10,017 bases of DNA from Chloroflexota bacterium (GCA_011051745.1 DRKO01000414.1:1-10017); one strand, 5' to 3'. Counted from the stretch's first letter, positions 1 through 6,368 are shown. A program made the numbers and translations. The notes: generated from the sequence alone by a model not told the origin.

Positions 1-1
1 G

Positions 2-85
2 ATCGCTCTCAACGCGCCGGGACCGAATCTCAGCGAAGGGATGTGGGAGGTGTGGCGGGCGCTCTATCCAGAGGAGACGGCATAG
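2..85 (+). CDS. C-terminal end of an unidentified protein (partial)
   Basis: An open frame enters from the left edge and stops with TAG at 83-85, giving 27 residues that begin IALNAPGPN and end YPEETA. Third codon positions are mostly G or C, as in the neighbouring genes, which supports real coding. The stop lies only 4 bp before the stop of the convergent cupin gene, a tight tail-to-tail arrangement. There is too little sequence to name a family. One other plus frame is also open here, so this could be a shadow. Confidence 0.45.
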   Translation: MALNAPGPNLSEGMWEVWRALYPEETA

Positions 86-89
86 GGCT

Positions 90-416
90 TTATACGCTCC
101 CGCTCCCCAGTGCGACCAGCACGGCCTGCATTCTCTCGTCCACCGTCCAGATGTGATGAAGCAGCCCGCCGGGCAGCAGGCAGATGTCCCCTGCTTTTAC
201 CTCGGCCACCTGCCCGCCGGAGCGCACCCGGCCTTCCCCGCTCAGCACGATCAGCATCACGTCGGCGTTGACCTCCCGCTTGCCGGTGTCGCCGCGCCGG
301 TCAAGCTGAAGCAGCATCGCCGTCAGGCGCTCGCCCCGGCGGATGGGGATAAAAGAGACGTTCACCCCTCCCTCAAGCGGGAGGGCATTCTCCGGATCAA
401 AATGGAAAAGTTCCAT
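90..416 (-). CDS. small single-domain cupin protein
   Basis: This 108-residue protein has the pattern of one cupin beta-barrel. The first conserved strand pair is around residues 45-66 (VLSGEG at 57-62) and the second motif around 76-90 (GDICLLPGG, then His87-His88). Cupin motif 1 normally carries HxH and Glu as metal ligands; here that stretch reads NADVML and has no histidine, while motif 2 keeps its histidine. Metal binding is therefore doubtful, and a ligand-sensing or structural role is possible. The ATG at 416 has an AGGAG about 10 nt upstream. It is the last gene of the minus-strand cluster, 41 bp after the membrane protein gene. Family call is fairly sure; substrate or ligand is unknown. 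Confidence 0.8.
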   Translation of the reverse strand: MELFHFDPENALPLEGGVNVSFIPIRRGERLTAMLLQLDRRGDTGKREVNADVMLIVLSGEGRVRSGGQVAEVKAGDICLLPGGLLHHIWTVDERMQAVLVALGSGSV

Positions 417-457
417 CAGGCGTTGTCTCCTGCCTCAGAGAGAAGGTAAAGGGACGC

Positions 458-799
458 TCAGAGCTGGATGGTGGTAAAAATCCTCAGCCCGCCGACAATC
501 GCGACCAGCGCGGCGACGAGCATAAAGATCAGGACGGCGAGATTGACCCGCCAGCCCACCCGCGCCTTGCGGATCGCCTCCGGCGGGCCGGAGAAGCGCT
601 TGAAATCCTGACGGGCGGCGTAGCTCAGAAAGACGCCGATCCCGCTGGTCACCAGCGCCAGCCACATGATCTGCCGCAGGAATGCGACGGGCTCGAACAC
701 CTTCAACCCGAAGATGAAGGTCAGCACCAGAATAAAGGCCGAGAGGAAAGCCAGAATGTAGCTGCCCTCGGCAAACATGACAGGATCAGGACGCTCCAT
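458..799 (-). CDS. small three-helix integral membrane protein
   Basis: The 113-residue product has three hydrophobic segments, at about residues 13-33, 38-60 and 86-107. A basic loop between the second and third (RQDFKRF, then RKAR) is probably cytoplasmic by the positive-inside rule. No catalytic motif or named family is recognisable. The ATG at 799 has GGAG 6 nt upstream, which supports this start over Met8. It is fourth in the minus-strand cluster, between the TIM-barrel gene (100 bp gap) and the cupin gene (41 bp gap). Its function is unknown. Membrane location is the only safe statement. Confidence 0.75.
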   Translation of the reverse strand: MERPDPVMFAEGSYILAFLSAFILVLTFIFGLKVFEPVAFLRQIMWLALVTSGIGVFLSYAARQDFKRFSGPPEAIRKARVGWRVNLAVLIFMLVAALVAIVGGLRIFTTIQL

Positions 800-826
800 G
801 TTGATCTCCGGTAGCCTGTAGCAAAT

Positions 827-877
827 GGCAGGTGGCGGATGCGCAGGCGCAGGATGCGGGATCGAGCACCACCTGCC
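827..877 (-). repeat. intercistronic inverted repeat
   Basis: In the 100-bp gap between the TIM-barrel and membrane-protein genes, GGCAGGTGG (827-835) is exactly complementary to CCACCTGCC (869-877), a 9-bp stem with a 33-nt loop. The loop contains GGATGCG twice. No T-run follows on the minus strand, so it is not an intrinsic terminator. It could be an mRNA processing or stability hairpin, or chance in GC-rich DNA. Confidence 0.4.
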
Positions 878-899
878 GGCCGTTAATCGCTATTTTACC

Positions 900-1742
900 C
901 TACTCCAGCCCGGCAAGCTGGCGGTACGTCCGCCGGGCGAGCAGGGCGTCTTCCTCCAGATTAGGGCTTTCGATCAGCACCCTGCCCCCTGCGTCGAAGT
1001 CAACGCAGGCCTGCAGGAACTCCCGCCAGGCCAGATCGGACTCTTCCAGAACGACGTGGTTCTTCTCGCCTCTGGGGCCGTACTCGATGCCCGACAGGTG
1101 GAAGTGCATCGTCTGTAGCCCTTCCTCGCCTAACTCCTGCCGGACGAACTCGAACATGGCGGCGAATTCCTCGTAGCTGTTGAAGCTGCCGTCGCCGGGG
1201 CGGGCGTGCAGGTGGGCGACATCGAGGCAGGGCGCGACGCCCTCCAGCTCTTTCCCCAGCCGTACCACTTCCTCAAGCGAGCCGAACATCGCGCTCTTGC
1301 CCATTGATTCGGGCCGCAGCGTGACTTCCACGCCCTCGCTCCGCAGGATGGCCTGAAGCTCGGCCAGCTTCGCCTTTGCCCGCCGGTAGACTTCCTCCGG
1401 CGGCTGGCCGTGATACGATCCGGGGTGGAAGATGATGTCCGTCGCCCCGGCCAGATAGCCCTTGCGGGCGGCGGCCAGCAGACGGGCATCGCTCTTCGCC
1501 ATCAGATCATCGGTCTGGCTGTTGAGGTTAATGTAGTAGGGGGCGTGGACGCTCAGGCTGATGTCGTGCTGTGCGGCGGCCTCCTTCATCCTGAGGCAGC
1601 TTTCATCGCTGACGCGCACACTGCGCACCCACGCGATCTCCAGCGCGTCCAGCCCCAGTTCGCGGGTGTAGGCGATTGCCGCCGCCGTGCCCGACTTGGG
1701 GGTTCCTTTGGGCGAGCCGACTGTGCCAAAGCGTAATTTCAT
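900..1742 (-). CDS. endonuclease IV-like / xylose isomerase-like TIM-barrel protein
   Basis: The 280-residue protein carries the succession of metal-ligand motifs of the AP endonuclease family 2 (endonuclease IV, Nfo): HAPYYINL with His66, HPGS with His106, PES with Glu145, CLDVAHLH with Asp174 and His177, HFHLSG with His215, and LIESP with Glu258. Length matches bacterial Nfo (about 280). In Nfo the sixth motif is DRH; here the same place reads KNH (227-229), so one Zn ligand seems to be missing. The protein may cut DNA at abasic sites, or may be a sugar isomerase or epimerase on the same fold. The start at 1742 has AGGAAG 10 nt upstream, a moderate ribosome site, and lies 20 bp after the SHMT-like gene, which suggests co-transcription. 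Superfamily is secure; DNA repair activity is not. Confidence 0.8.
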   Translation of the reverse strand: MKLRFGTVGSPKGTPKSGTAAAIAYTRELGLDALEIAWVRSVRVSDESCLRMKEAAAQHDISLSVHAPYYINLNSQTDDLMAKSDARLLAAARKGYLAGATDIIFHPGSYHGQPPEEVYRRAKAKLAELQAILRSEGVEVTLRPESMGKSAMFGSLEEVVRLGKELEGVAPCLDVAHLHARPGDGSFNSYEEFAAMFEFVRQELGEEGLQTMHFHLSGIEYGPRGEKNHVVLEESDLAWREFLQACVDFDAGGRVLIESPNLEEDALLARRTYRQLAGLE

Positions 1743-1762
1743 AGGTGGGGTTCTTCCTGACT

Positions 1763-3133
1763 CTAAATGTATTCGCCGCCGCTGTTTTCGTCTACAGGAA
1801 AACAGTACTGAAGCGTGTCAAAACGGGCCTTCAGCGCAATGACGCGCTGCCGCACTTCCGCAGGCGGGCGACGCTCGACCAGCACGGCGCGGAACAGGCG
1901 GGCGATCTCCTTCATGGCCTCCGGTCCCATTCCCCAGCGCGTGACCTCATGCACCGCCAGCCGCACCCCGCCGGGGTCGCGTACGCTCTTCGGCGAATCC
2001 CAGGGCAGCAGGTTCATATTGCAGATGATGTGCGCCGCTTCGAGCGCCGTCGCGGCGGCACGTCCGCCGCCGTTGCCGCGCACATCGAGGGCCAGCATGT
2101 GCCCGGCGGTGCAACCCTTCTCCGCTCCGGCCACCACCAGCCCCTCCTCCTGAAACGCCGTCGCGAGCACCTGCGCATTGGCGACACAGTCACGGGCGTA
2201 CCGGGAGCCAAAGGCCAGCATCTCGGCGGCGGCCACGGCCAGCGCCGGGAGCCGGTTGGTGTGGAAGTTGGCCGTCAGGCCGGGGAAGATGGCCCGATCT
2301 ACCCGCCGCGCGATGTCCTCATCGGCGGTGAGGACGATCCCGCCGGGCGGCCCGCCGAAGCTCTTATACGTGCTGGCCGTCATGACGTGTGCGCCCTCGC
2401 GCAGTGGGTGCTGCCACACCCCTCCGGCGATCAACCCCGCGACGTGCGCCGCATCGTACAGCACCACCGCGCCGACCTCATCCGCGATCTCCCGCACCTC
2501 CCGCACCGGATAGGGGAACAGGATCAGGCTTGCCCCCAGAATGATCAGACGGGGCGGGCTGGCCCGCACCTCTCGCCGGAGCGCCTCCAGATCGATCTCC
2601 CAGTTCTCGACATCATAGGGGATGGTGTGAATATCCAGCCGCCGGTAGCCCGCCGCCCCGACTCGCTGGTGGCTGATGTGCGCCCCGACCGGCGTCGAGA
2701 GGCTGAAGATCACGTCGCCCGGCTCCGTCAGGCCGTTCAGCACCGCCATGTTCGCCATGCTGCCGCTCAGCGCCCTGACTTCCGCATAAGGCGCGTCAAA
2801 GAGGCGGCGGATCAACCCGACGGCCAGAACCTCGGCTTCCTCCATCCAGCGCAGGCCGGTCTGATACTTCGCGCCGGGGTGTCCCTCGCTGGCCCGCGTG
2901 GCGGCACTGGAAGCCAGCAACGCCCTGACGCGGGGGCTCATCCGGTTGGCCCCCGGATAGAGGCACAGCGCCCGTCCGGCCAGAAACTCCTCCTGTTCAC
3001 GGTTGAGGCGCTCTGCCAGCGCGGCTAGTTCCGGCGGCGAAAGCCCTTCTATCTCCTCCAGCACGCGCTGACGGAAGGCCAGCGCTTCCGGTTCCCACCA
3101 GGAGGGCGTGCCTGTCTGCTCGTTCATAGCCAT
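1763..3133 (-). CDS. PLP-dependent enzyme of the serine hydroxymethyltransferase family
   Basis: The 456-residue protein follows the SHMT layout: a substrate-loop region with ASEGHPG (81-87) and KYQTG (89-93), the PLP-phosphate motif SGSMAN (123-128), His152/His155 near the ring-stacking position, YDAAHVAGL (226-234) with the pyridine-nitrogen Asp227, the Schiff-base lysine in TYKSFGGPPGG (Lys257), and GVRLA with the likely carboxylate-binding Arg391. SHMT moves a hydroxymethyl group between serine and tetrahydrofolate. Here YAEGYPG becomes ASEGHPG and the RYYGG motif becomes KYQTG, so both active-site tyrosines of classical SHMT look replaced. It also has an N-terminal extension and a C-terminal tail. 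I read it as a paralogue with altered substrate, perhaps an amino-acid aldolase or alpha-substituted serine enzyme, not the housekeeping glyA. The frame continues upstream to 3415, inside the preceding gene. ATG at 3133 (or 3127), just after GGGGA, is the credible start. Confidence 0.85.
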   Translation of the reverse strand: MAMNEQTGTPSWWEPEALAFRQRVLEEIEGLSPPELAALAERLNREQEEFLAGRALCLYPGANRMSPRVRALLASSAATRASEGHPGAKYQTGLRWMEEAEVLAVGLIRRLFDAPYAEVRALSGSMANMAVLNGLTEPGDVIFSLSTPVGAHISHQRVGAAGYRRLDIHTIPYDVENWEIDLEALRREVRASPPRLIILGASLILFPYPVREVREIADEVGAVVLYDAAHVAGLIAGGVWQHPLREGAHVMTASTYKSFGGPPGGIVLTADEDIARRVDRAIFPGLTANFHTNRLPALAVAAAEMLAFGSRYARDCVANAQVLATAFQEEGLVVAGAEKGCTAGHMLALDVRGNGGGRAAATALEAAHIICNMNLLPWDSPKSVRDPGGVRLAVHEVTRWGMGPEAMKEIARLFRAVLVERRPPAEVRQRVIALKARFDTLQYCFPVDENSGGEYI

Positions 3134-3143
3134 TGATCCCCGA

Positions 3144-3192
3144 TCGCTATCCGCTGTCTGCCCTCTGCCATCAGCCCTCCGCCGTCCGCTCT
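3144..3192. repeat. tandem degenerate heptamer array in intergenic gap
   Basis: Seven contiguous 7-bp units fill the gap between the SHMT-like gene and the hydrolase-ligase gene. On the plus strand they fit CNGCYNT, for example CCGCTGT (3151-3157), CTGCCCT (3158-3164), CAGCCCT (3172-3178) and CCGCCGT (3179-3185). Units begin at 3144, 3151, 3158, 3165, 3172, 3179 and 3186. G at position 3, C at 4 and T at 7 are constant in all seven; C at position 1 is kept in six. The last unit touches the stop codon of the upstream gene, and the first ends just before the GGGGA ribosome site of the SHMT-like gene. Heptameric short tandem repeats occur between genes in some bacteria, notably cyanobacteria; whether this belongs to a genome-wide family cannot be seen here. 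Confidence 0.65.
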
Positions 3193-5738
3193 CATTCTCC
3201 CTCCTCTGAGAAGGGGTAATCCAGCATCTCATCGATCCGGTCGCTGATGATGTCGAGCTGGCGACGCTGCGGCTCCGGAATCTTATCCAGCAGGTGACGC
3301 CGGATGATCTTCCCGACAAACGATTTGGGCATCTCGTCCACGAAGATGACCATGACCGGGACCAGCTCCTTCGGCAACCGCCGCTCGCAGAAGCCGAGGA
3401 TCGTCCCTGAGTCAATCGGTCGGTTGGTGGTCACAAAGGCGACGGGGAAGTTCCGTATGCCGACGACGGCGGCTTCCTTCACCTCCGGTATCTCGTAGAT
3501 CACCTCTTCAACGTCGCGGGGGAAGGCGGGGTAGGGGCCTTCCTCGGCCCGCCGGGGATACCACATGTCCCGCTTGCGGCTGATGATCTGGAAATATCCC
3601 TCGCTATCCATGCGGGCCACGTCACCCGTGTACAGCCAGCCATCCCGCAGGGCCTGCTCGGTTTCCTCCGGCTGGCCCCAGTAGCCATCCATGATCTGCG
3701 GCCCCCGGACGATCAGCTCTCCGATCTCGCCGGGCGGGAGCGGCTCGCCCGTGCGCAGGTCAACGATCCGCGCCTCGGTGTTGGGGAGCGGCACGCCGAT
3801 TGAGCCGACCTTACGCGCGCCGCGCAGGGGGTTGGCGTGCGTCACCGGCCCGGCCTCGGTCAGCCCGTAGCCCTCGACCAGCCGCCCTCTGGTGAGCTTC
3901 TCGAACGTCTCCTGTACCTCAACCGGCAGAGGCGCGGCCCCGGAGATGCAGGCCTCGATGCTCTGGATGTTGTAGCGGCGCACGCCGGGCGTGTTGTTGA
4001 TCGCGACGTACATCGTCGGCACACCGGGGAAGAGGGTCGGCCTGTGCCGCTTGATGGCCTTCAGCACCTCCAGCGTGACGAACTGCGGCAGGATGATCAT
4101 CGCCGCGCCGAGCGCGATCGGGACGTTCATCGCCGCCGTCAGCCCGTAGACGTGGGCGAAGGGTACGACGCTCAACACGCGCTCCCGTCCCTCCTTCAAC
4201 CCCGGGACCCAGTGCCGCGTCTGGAAGGCGTTGGCGACCAGCGCCCGGTGGCTCAGGATCACGCCCTTGGGCGCGGCGGTCGTCCCGCCTGTGTACTGGA
4301 TCACCGCCGCATTGCGCGGGGAGACGTTGATCTCAAGCGGGTTGGCGTGGTAGCCGCGCATCAGGTCCACCCACGTCCGTTCGCCTTCCCGTAACGGCCC
4401 TTCCAGGCGATGGCCCTCGCGCTTTTCACGCGTCAGGGTGAAGATCGCCTTCTGCCACCAGGCCAGATAATCCTTGATGCTGGTGTAGATCACGTGCTCC
4501 AGCGCGGTCTGTTCGGCCACCGCGCGGGCTTTCCCGGCGAAGCGCGTCAGCGTGATGAGAACCGTCGCGCCGGAGTCGTTCACCTCGCGGATGATCTCCT
4601 CAACGGGCGCGACCGGGCTAGCCCCGACGACGATCCCGCCCGCCTTCAGCACGCCGTAGAAGGCGATCACCCACTGCGGCGTGTTGGGCATCAGGATCAT
4701 CACCCGTGTGCCGGTGTCCACGCCCATCCCGCGCAGCGCGTTCGCCAGCCGGTTCGACTGCCGGTCGATCTGCCGGTAGGTCAGCGCCCGATTCATGAAG
4801 ATCGTCGCGGGGCGGTTCGGGAAACGGCGGGCGGCGCTGGTCAGCAGCGTTTGCAGGGGGCGGTCGGGCACGCTGATTGTGAACGGTACGCCGTCCTCAT
4901 ACGCCTTGAGCCAGGGACGCTCTTTTAACAACTGCTCGCGCTGCTCGGCCTCCCGGTCGCCGGAGCGCCACGAAGCATGTCCCAGCCCCAGAAAGCGGTC
5001 AATCGCCCGCTCGACGGCGTCGCGCCGCTCCAGGATCACCATGTGTTTGGAGACGCCCAGCTTGACTTCCTCGGCGAGCGGGATCAGACGGGCGACCTCC
5101 TCGTAGTTGGCCTGCGGAAAGACCGAGTCGCGGTCGCCCTGAATGACCAGCACCGGCATTTCCAGCGCCCGCATCATCCCCCGCCCATTCCAGCGGGCCA
5201 GCGCGTTGCGGGAAAAACGCTTGAGCACGGCGGGCGGGGCGGATATCTGCTTGCGGACGAAGGGACGGGCGGCGTTCAGGATGGGCGTCGGGAGAGAGAG
5301 CAGGGTGCGCTCGACAAAGCCCAGATCGAACCGGTCGGCGGTGGCGGTCAGGATCAGCCGTTTGACCCGCTCCGGGTGGCGGTGGGCGAAGGTGGTTGCC
5401 AGCGCCCCGCCGAACGAATGTCCCATCAGGACAAACGGCTCATCAACGCCCAGTTCGGCCAGCACGGTCTCGATGTCGCCGATCATCTCATCCACGCTGT
5501 AGTCGGTGAGCGGTTTATCCGAGCGACCGTGCCCGCGCAGGTCAATGGCGATACAGCGGTTGCTGTCCGAGAGCGCCTGAATCTGGTACTTCCACTGAAG
5601 CGCGTTGCCGCCGAAGCCGTGCAGCATCACGATGGTGTTAAGTGGCCGCTCCGGCGCGATGTCAATCACGCTCAGGCGGACGAGCGGATGATGCGAGACG
5701 ATCACATCCTGGCGGTAAAGCTCACAATCAACGTCCAT
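3192..5738 (-). CDS. fusion: serine alpha/beta hydrolase plus AMP-dependent acyl-CoA synthetase
   Basis: One 848-residue frame joins two enzymes. Residues about 10-252 are an alpha/beta hydrolase: oxyanion HGFGG (40-44), nucleophile elbow GHSFGG with Ser108, acid GDRD with Asp204 (or Asp202), and SKHMVILE with His232. Residues about 265-848 are an ANL adenylating enzyme closest to long-chain fatty acid CoA ligases: start RPWLKAYEDGVP (274-285), AMP/ATP loop YTGGTTAAPKG (482-492), EGYGLTEAGP (622-631), YTGD (703-706), and the C-terminal GKIIRR with the catalytic Lys810. The hydrolase could release a fatty acid that the synthetase turns into acyl-CoA, probably in the cytoplasm since no signal peptide is seen. 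The hinge motif after RKRD (721-724) is unusual. The start at 5738 follows GGGGAG by 7 nt. A longer frame to 5855 begins at the promoter -10 and is not believed. First gene of the minus-strand cluster. Confidence 0.9.
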   Translation of the reverse strand: MDVDCELYRQDVIVSHHPLVRLSVIDIAPERPLNTIVMLHGFGGNALQWKYQIQALSDSNRCIAIDLRGHGRSDKPLTDYSVDEMIGDIETVLAELGVDEPFVLMGHSFGGALATTFAHRHPERVKRLILTATADRFDLGFVERTLLSLPTPILNAARPFVRKQISAPPAVLKRFSRNALARWNGRGMMRALEMPVLVIQGDRDSVFPQANYEEVARLIPLAEEVKLGVSKHMVILERRDAVERAIDRFLGLGHASWRSGDREAEQREQLLKERPWLKAYEDGVPFTISVPDRPLQTLLTSAARRFPNRPATIFMNRALTYRQIDRQSNRLANALRGMGVDTGTRVMILMPNTPQWVIAFYGVLKAGGIVVGASPVAPVEEIIREVNDSGATVLITLTRFAGKARAVAEQTALEHVIYTSIKDYLAWWQKAIFTLTREKREGHRLEGPLREGERTWVDLMRGYHANPLEINVSPRNAAVIQYTGGTTAAPKGVILSHRALVANAFQTRHWVPGLKEGRERVLSVVPFAHVYGLTAAMNVPIALGAAMIILPQFVTLEVLKAIKRHRPTLFPGVPTMYVAINNTPGVRRYNIQSIEACISGAAPLPVEVQETFEKLTRGRLVEGYGLTEAGPVTHANPLRGARKVGSIGVPLPNTEARIVDLRTGEPLPPGEIGELIVRGPQIMDGYWGQPEETEQALRDGWLYTGDVARMDSEGYFQIISRKRDMWYPRRAEEGPYPAFPRDVEEVIYEIPEVKEAAVVGIRNFPVAFVTTNRPIDSGTILGFCERRLPKELVPVMVIFVDEMPKSFVGKIIRRHLLDKIPEPQRRQLDIISDRIDEMLDYPFSEEGE

Positions 5739-5811
5739 GGCCGAACTCCCCCCTCTGGTGCGCGGTTCCGGATCGCTGCCGGGGCTGTGGCAGGAACACG
5801 GACGGTTCGAT

Positions 5812-5838
5812 GCGCGGCCTCCCCTCACGGGGCCGCGC
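5812..5838 (-). promoter_or_regulatory. GC-rich hairpin in the leader of the minus-strand operon
   Basis: GCGCGGCC (5812-5819) is exactly complementary to GGCCGCGC (5831-5838), an 8-bp all-GC stem with an 11-nt loop. It would sit near the 5' end of the mRNA from the leftward promoter, whose start is expected near 5847. No T-run follows, so it looks like a 5' stabilising or regulatory hairpin and not a terminator. Confidence 0.5.
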
Positions 5839-5853
5839 CAGCCCGGTGAGGGC

Positions 5854-5882
5854 ATTATAGCATGAGTGCGGGGGAGGGAGAA
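5854..5882 (-). promoter_or_regulatory. leftward promoter of the hydrolase-ligase operon
   Basis: On the minus strand a consensus TATAAT (5859 to 5854) is preceded by TGC, making an extended -10. A weak -35, TTCTCC (5882 to 5877), lies 17 bp upstream. Transcription would start near 5847 and give a leader of about 109 nt. The upstream start codon of the longest frame (5855) would lie at the promoter, outside the mRNA, which supports the start at 5738. Confidence 0.65.
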
Positions 5883-5906
5883 CCGGTATCCGGCGGAGAG
5901 AACCGG
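5878..5906. repeat. direct repeat GAGAACCGG, possible operator
   Basis: GAGAACCGG occurs at 5878-5886 and 5898-5906, exactly 20 bp apart, close to two helical turns. The first copy overlaps the -35 position of the leftward promoter. Such spacing suits a dimeric regulator binding one DNA face. Two 9-mers in GC-rich DNA could also be chance. Confidence 0.35.
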
Positions 5907-5972
5907 AAGCAGACGGGGGGCGGGGATGCCTGCGGGGGGATATGTGAATTTTTCAGAAATTTATCATCGCAA

Positions 5973-6001
5973 TTGACGCTCATCAGGCCATTAGCTATAC
6001 T
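5973..6001 (+). promoter_or_regulatory. strong sigma-70-type promoter of the S1 gene
   Basis: TTGACG (5973-5978) and TATACT (5996-6001) are separated by the optimal 17 bp; each is one base from consensus. The bases just upstream (about 5945-5972) are strikingly AT-rich in an otherwise GC-rich region and could act as an UP element, as at many ribosomal promoters. Transcription should begin near 6008, leaving a leader of about 360 nt. Confidence 0.8.
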
Positions 6002-6007
6002 CAGATA

Positions 6008-6368
6008 GTACAAACCCTGCCGGTCGGGCAGGGAGTTCGCGGGGCGCGACGGGGATTTCAACGGAACCCCCCTGCGCTCCGTGATGGCCTTTTCGGAAAA
6101 GATGCCTTTTGAGTCCGGGTTTCGCCGGAGGGGCCACTTATCCGGGGAGCGGTCGGACGGGCGAGAGGACCTCGCCCTGCCTGCCGACGCGCCCCTGAGA
6201 GCGGTCAACCCGATTGAGACCGGTAAGCCAGCAATGCTGTTTCAGAATCCGGGTTTTACTGTCAGAGCGCGTTTCAACAGAGCAGAGGTTGGCCGACAAA
6301 GACTTACCGGGGAGAAAGGAGAAAGCGGCTTCCGCAGGCGTAGTTAAGCGGAGCCGCGACCAAGCAGG
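6008..6368 (+). promoter_or_regulatory. long structured mRNA leader of the S1 gene
   Basis: Three hairpins stand out. First, CCCTGCC (6015-6021) with GGCAGGG (6027-6033), loop of 5, at the very 5' end. Second, a two-tier stem: GTCGG (6152-6156) with CCGAC (6184-6188), enclosing GGGCGAG (6159-6165) with CTCGCCC (6171-6177). Third, GCGGCTTCCGC (6325-6335) with GCGGAGCCGC (6348-6357), one bulged T, just before the start codon. An AAGGAG sits at 6316-6321, on the far side of the third hairpin from the ATG. Autoregulation of S1 synthesis through a structured initiation region is known for E. coli rpsA; the same logic is inferred here. Confidence 0.55.

Larger units (their letters stand above)
5739..6368. 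promoter_or_regulatory. 630-bp divergent control region without a convincing gene
   Basis: This stretch separates the leftward hydrolase-ligase gene from the rightward S1 gene. It holds a leftward promoter (about 5854-5882) with a leader hairpin (5812-5838), a pair of direct repeats (5878-5906), an AT-rich stretch (5945-5972), a strong rightward promoter (5973-6001) and a structured leader of about 360 nt. Two open frames of 88 and 117 codons fall here. They overlap promoter elements, lack ribosome sites and show no family features, so I do not call them genes. Confidence 0.7.

Noticed and set aside
1745..3028. A 427-codon plus-strand open frame opposite the SHMT-like gene
   Set aside because: It is the antisense of a clear PLP enzyme, and is His/Arg/Gln-rich as expected for a shadow frame in GC-rich DNA.
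3134..3415. A 94-codon N-terminal extension of the SHMT-like protein
   Set aside because: It reads Ser/Arg-rich shadow sequence over the end of the preceding gene and the heptamer array; the SHMT-like sequence starts after MAMNEQ.
3192..5738. Assignment of the fusion as OleBC of olefin biosynthesis
   Set aside because: The hydrolase has a Ser elbow (GHSFGG), the ligase looks FadD-like, and no OleA or OleD gene is nearby. The architecture is similar, so a database search should confirm.
4977..5849. A 290-codon plus-strand open frame opposite the hydrolase domain
   Set aside because: Antisense shadow of the hydrolase; no motifs, and it crosses the leftward leader.
5855..6208. A 117-codon minus-strand open frame in the divergent region
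   Set aside because: It runs across both promoters and the S1 leader, has no ribosome site, and its composition looks like translated non-coding GC-rich DNA.
6081..6347. An 88-codon plus-strand open frame inside the S1 leader
   Set aside because: No Shine-Dalgarno, no family features, and it lies over the conserved-looking hairpins. A translated upstream frame is possible but not supported.
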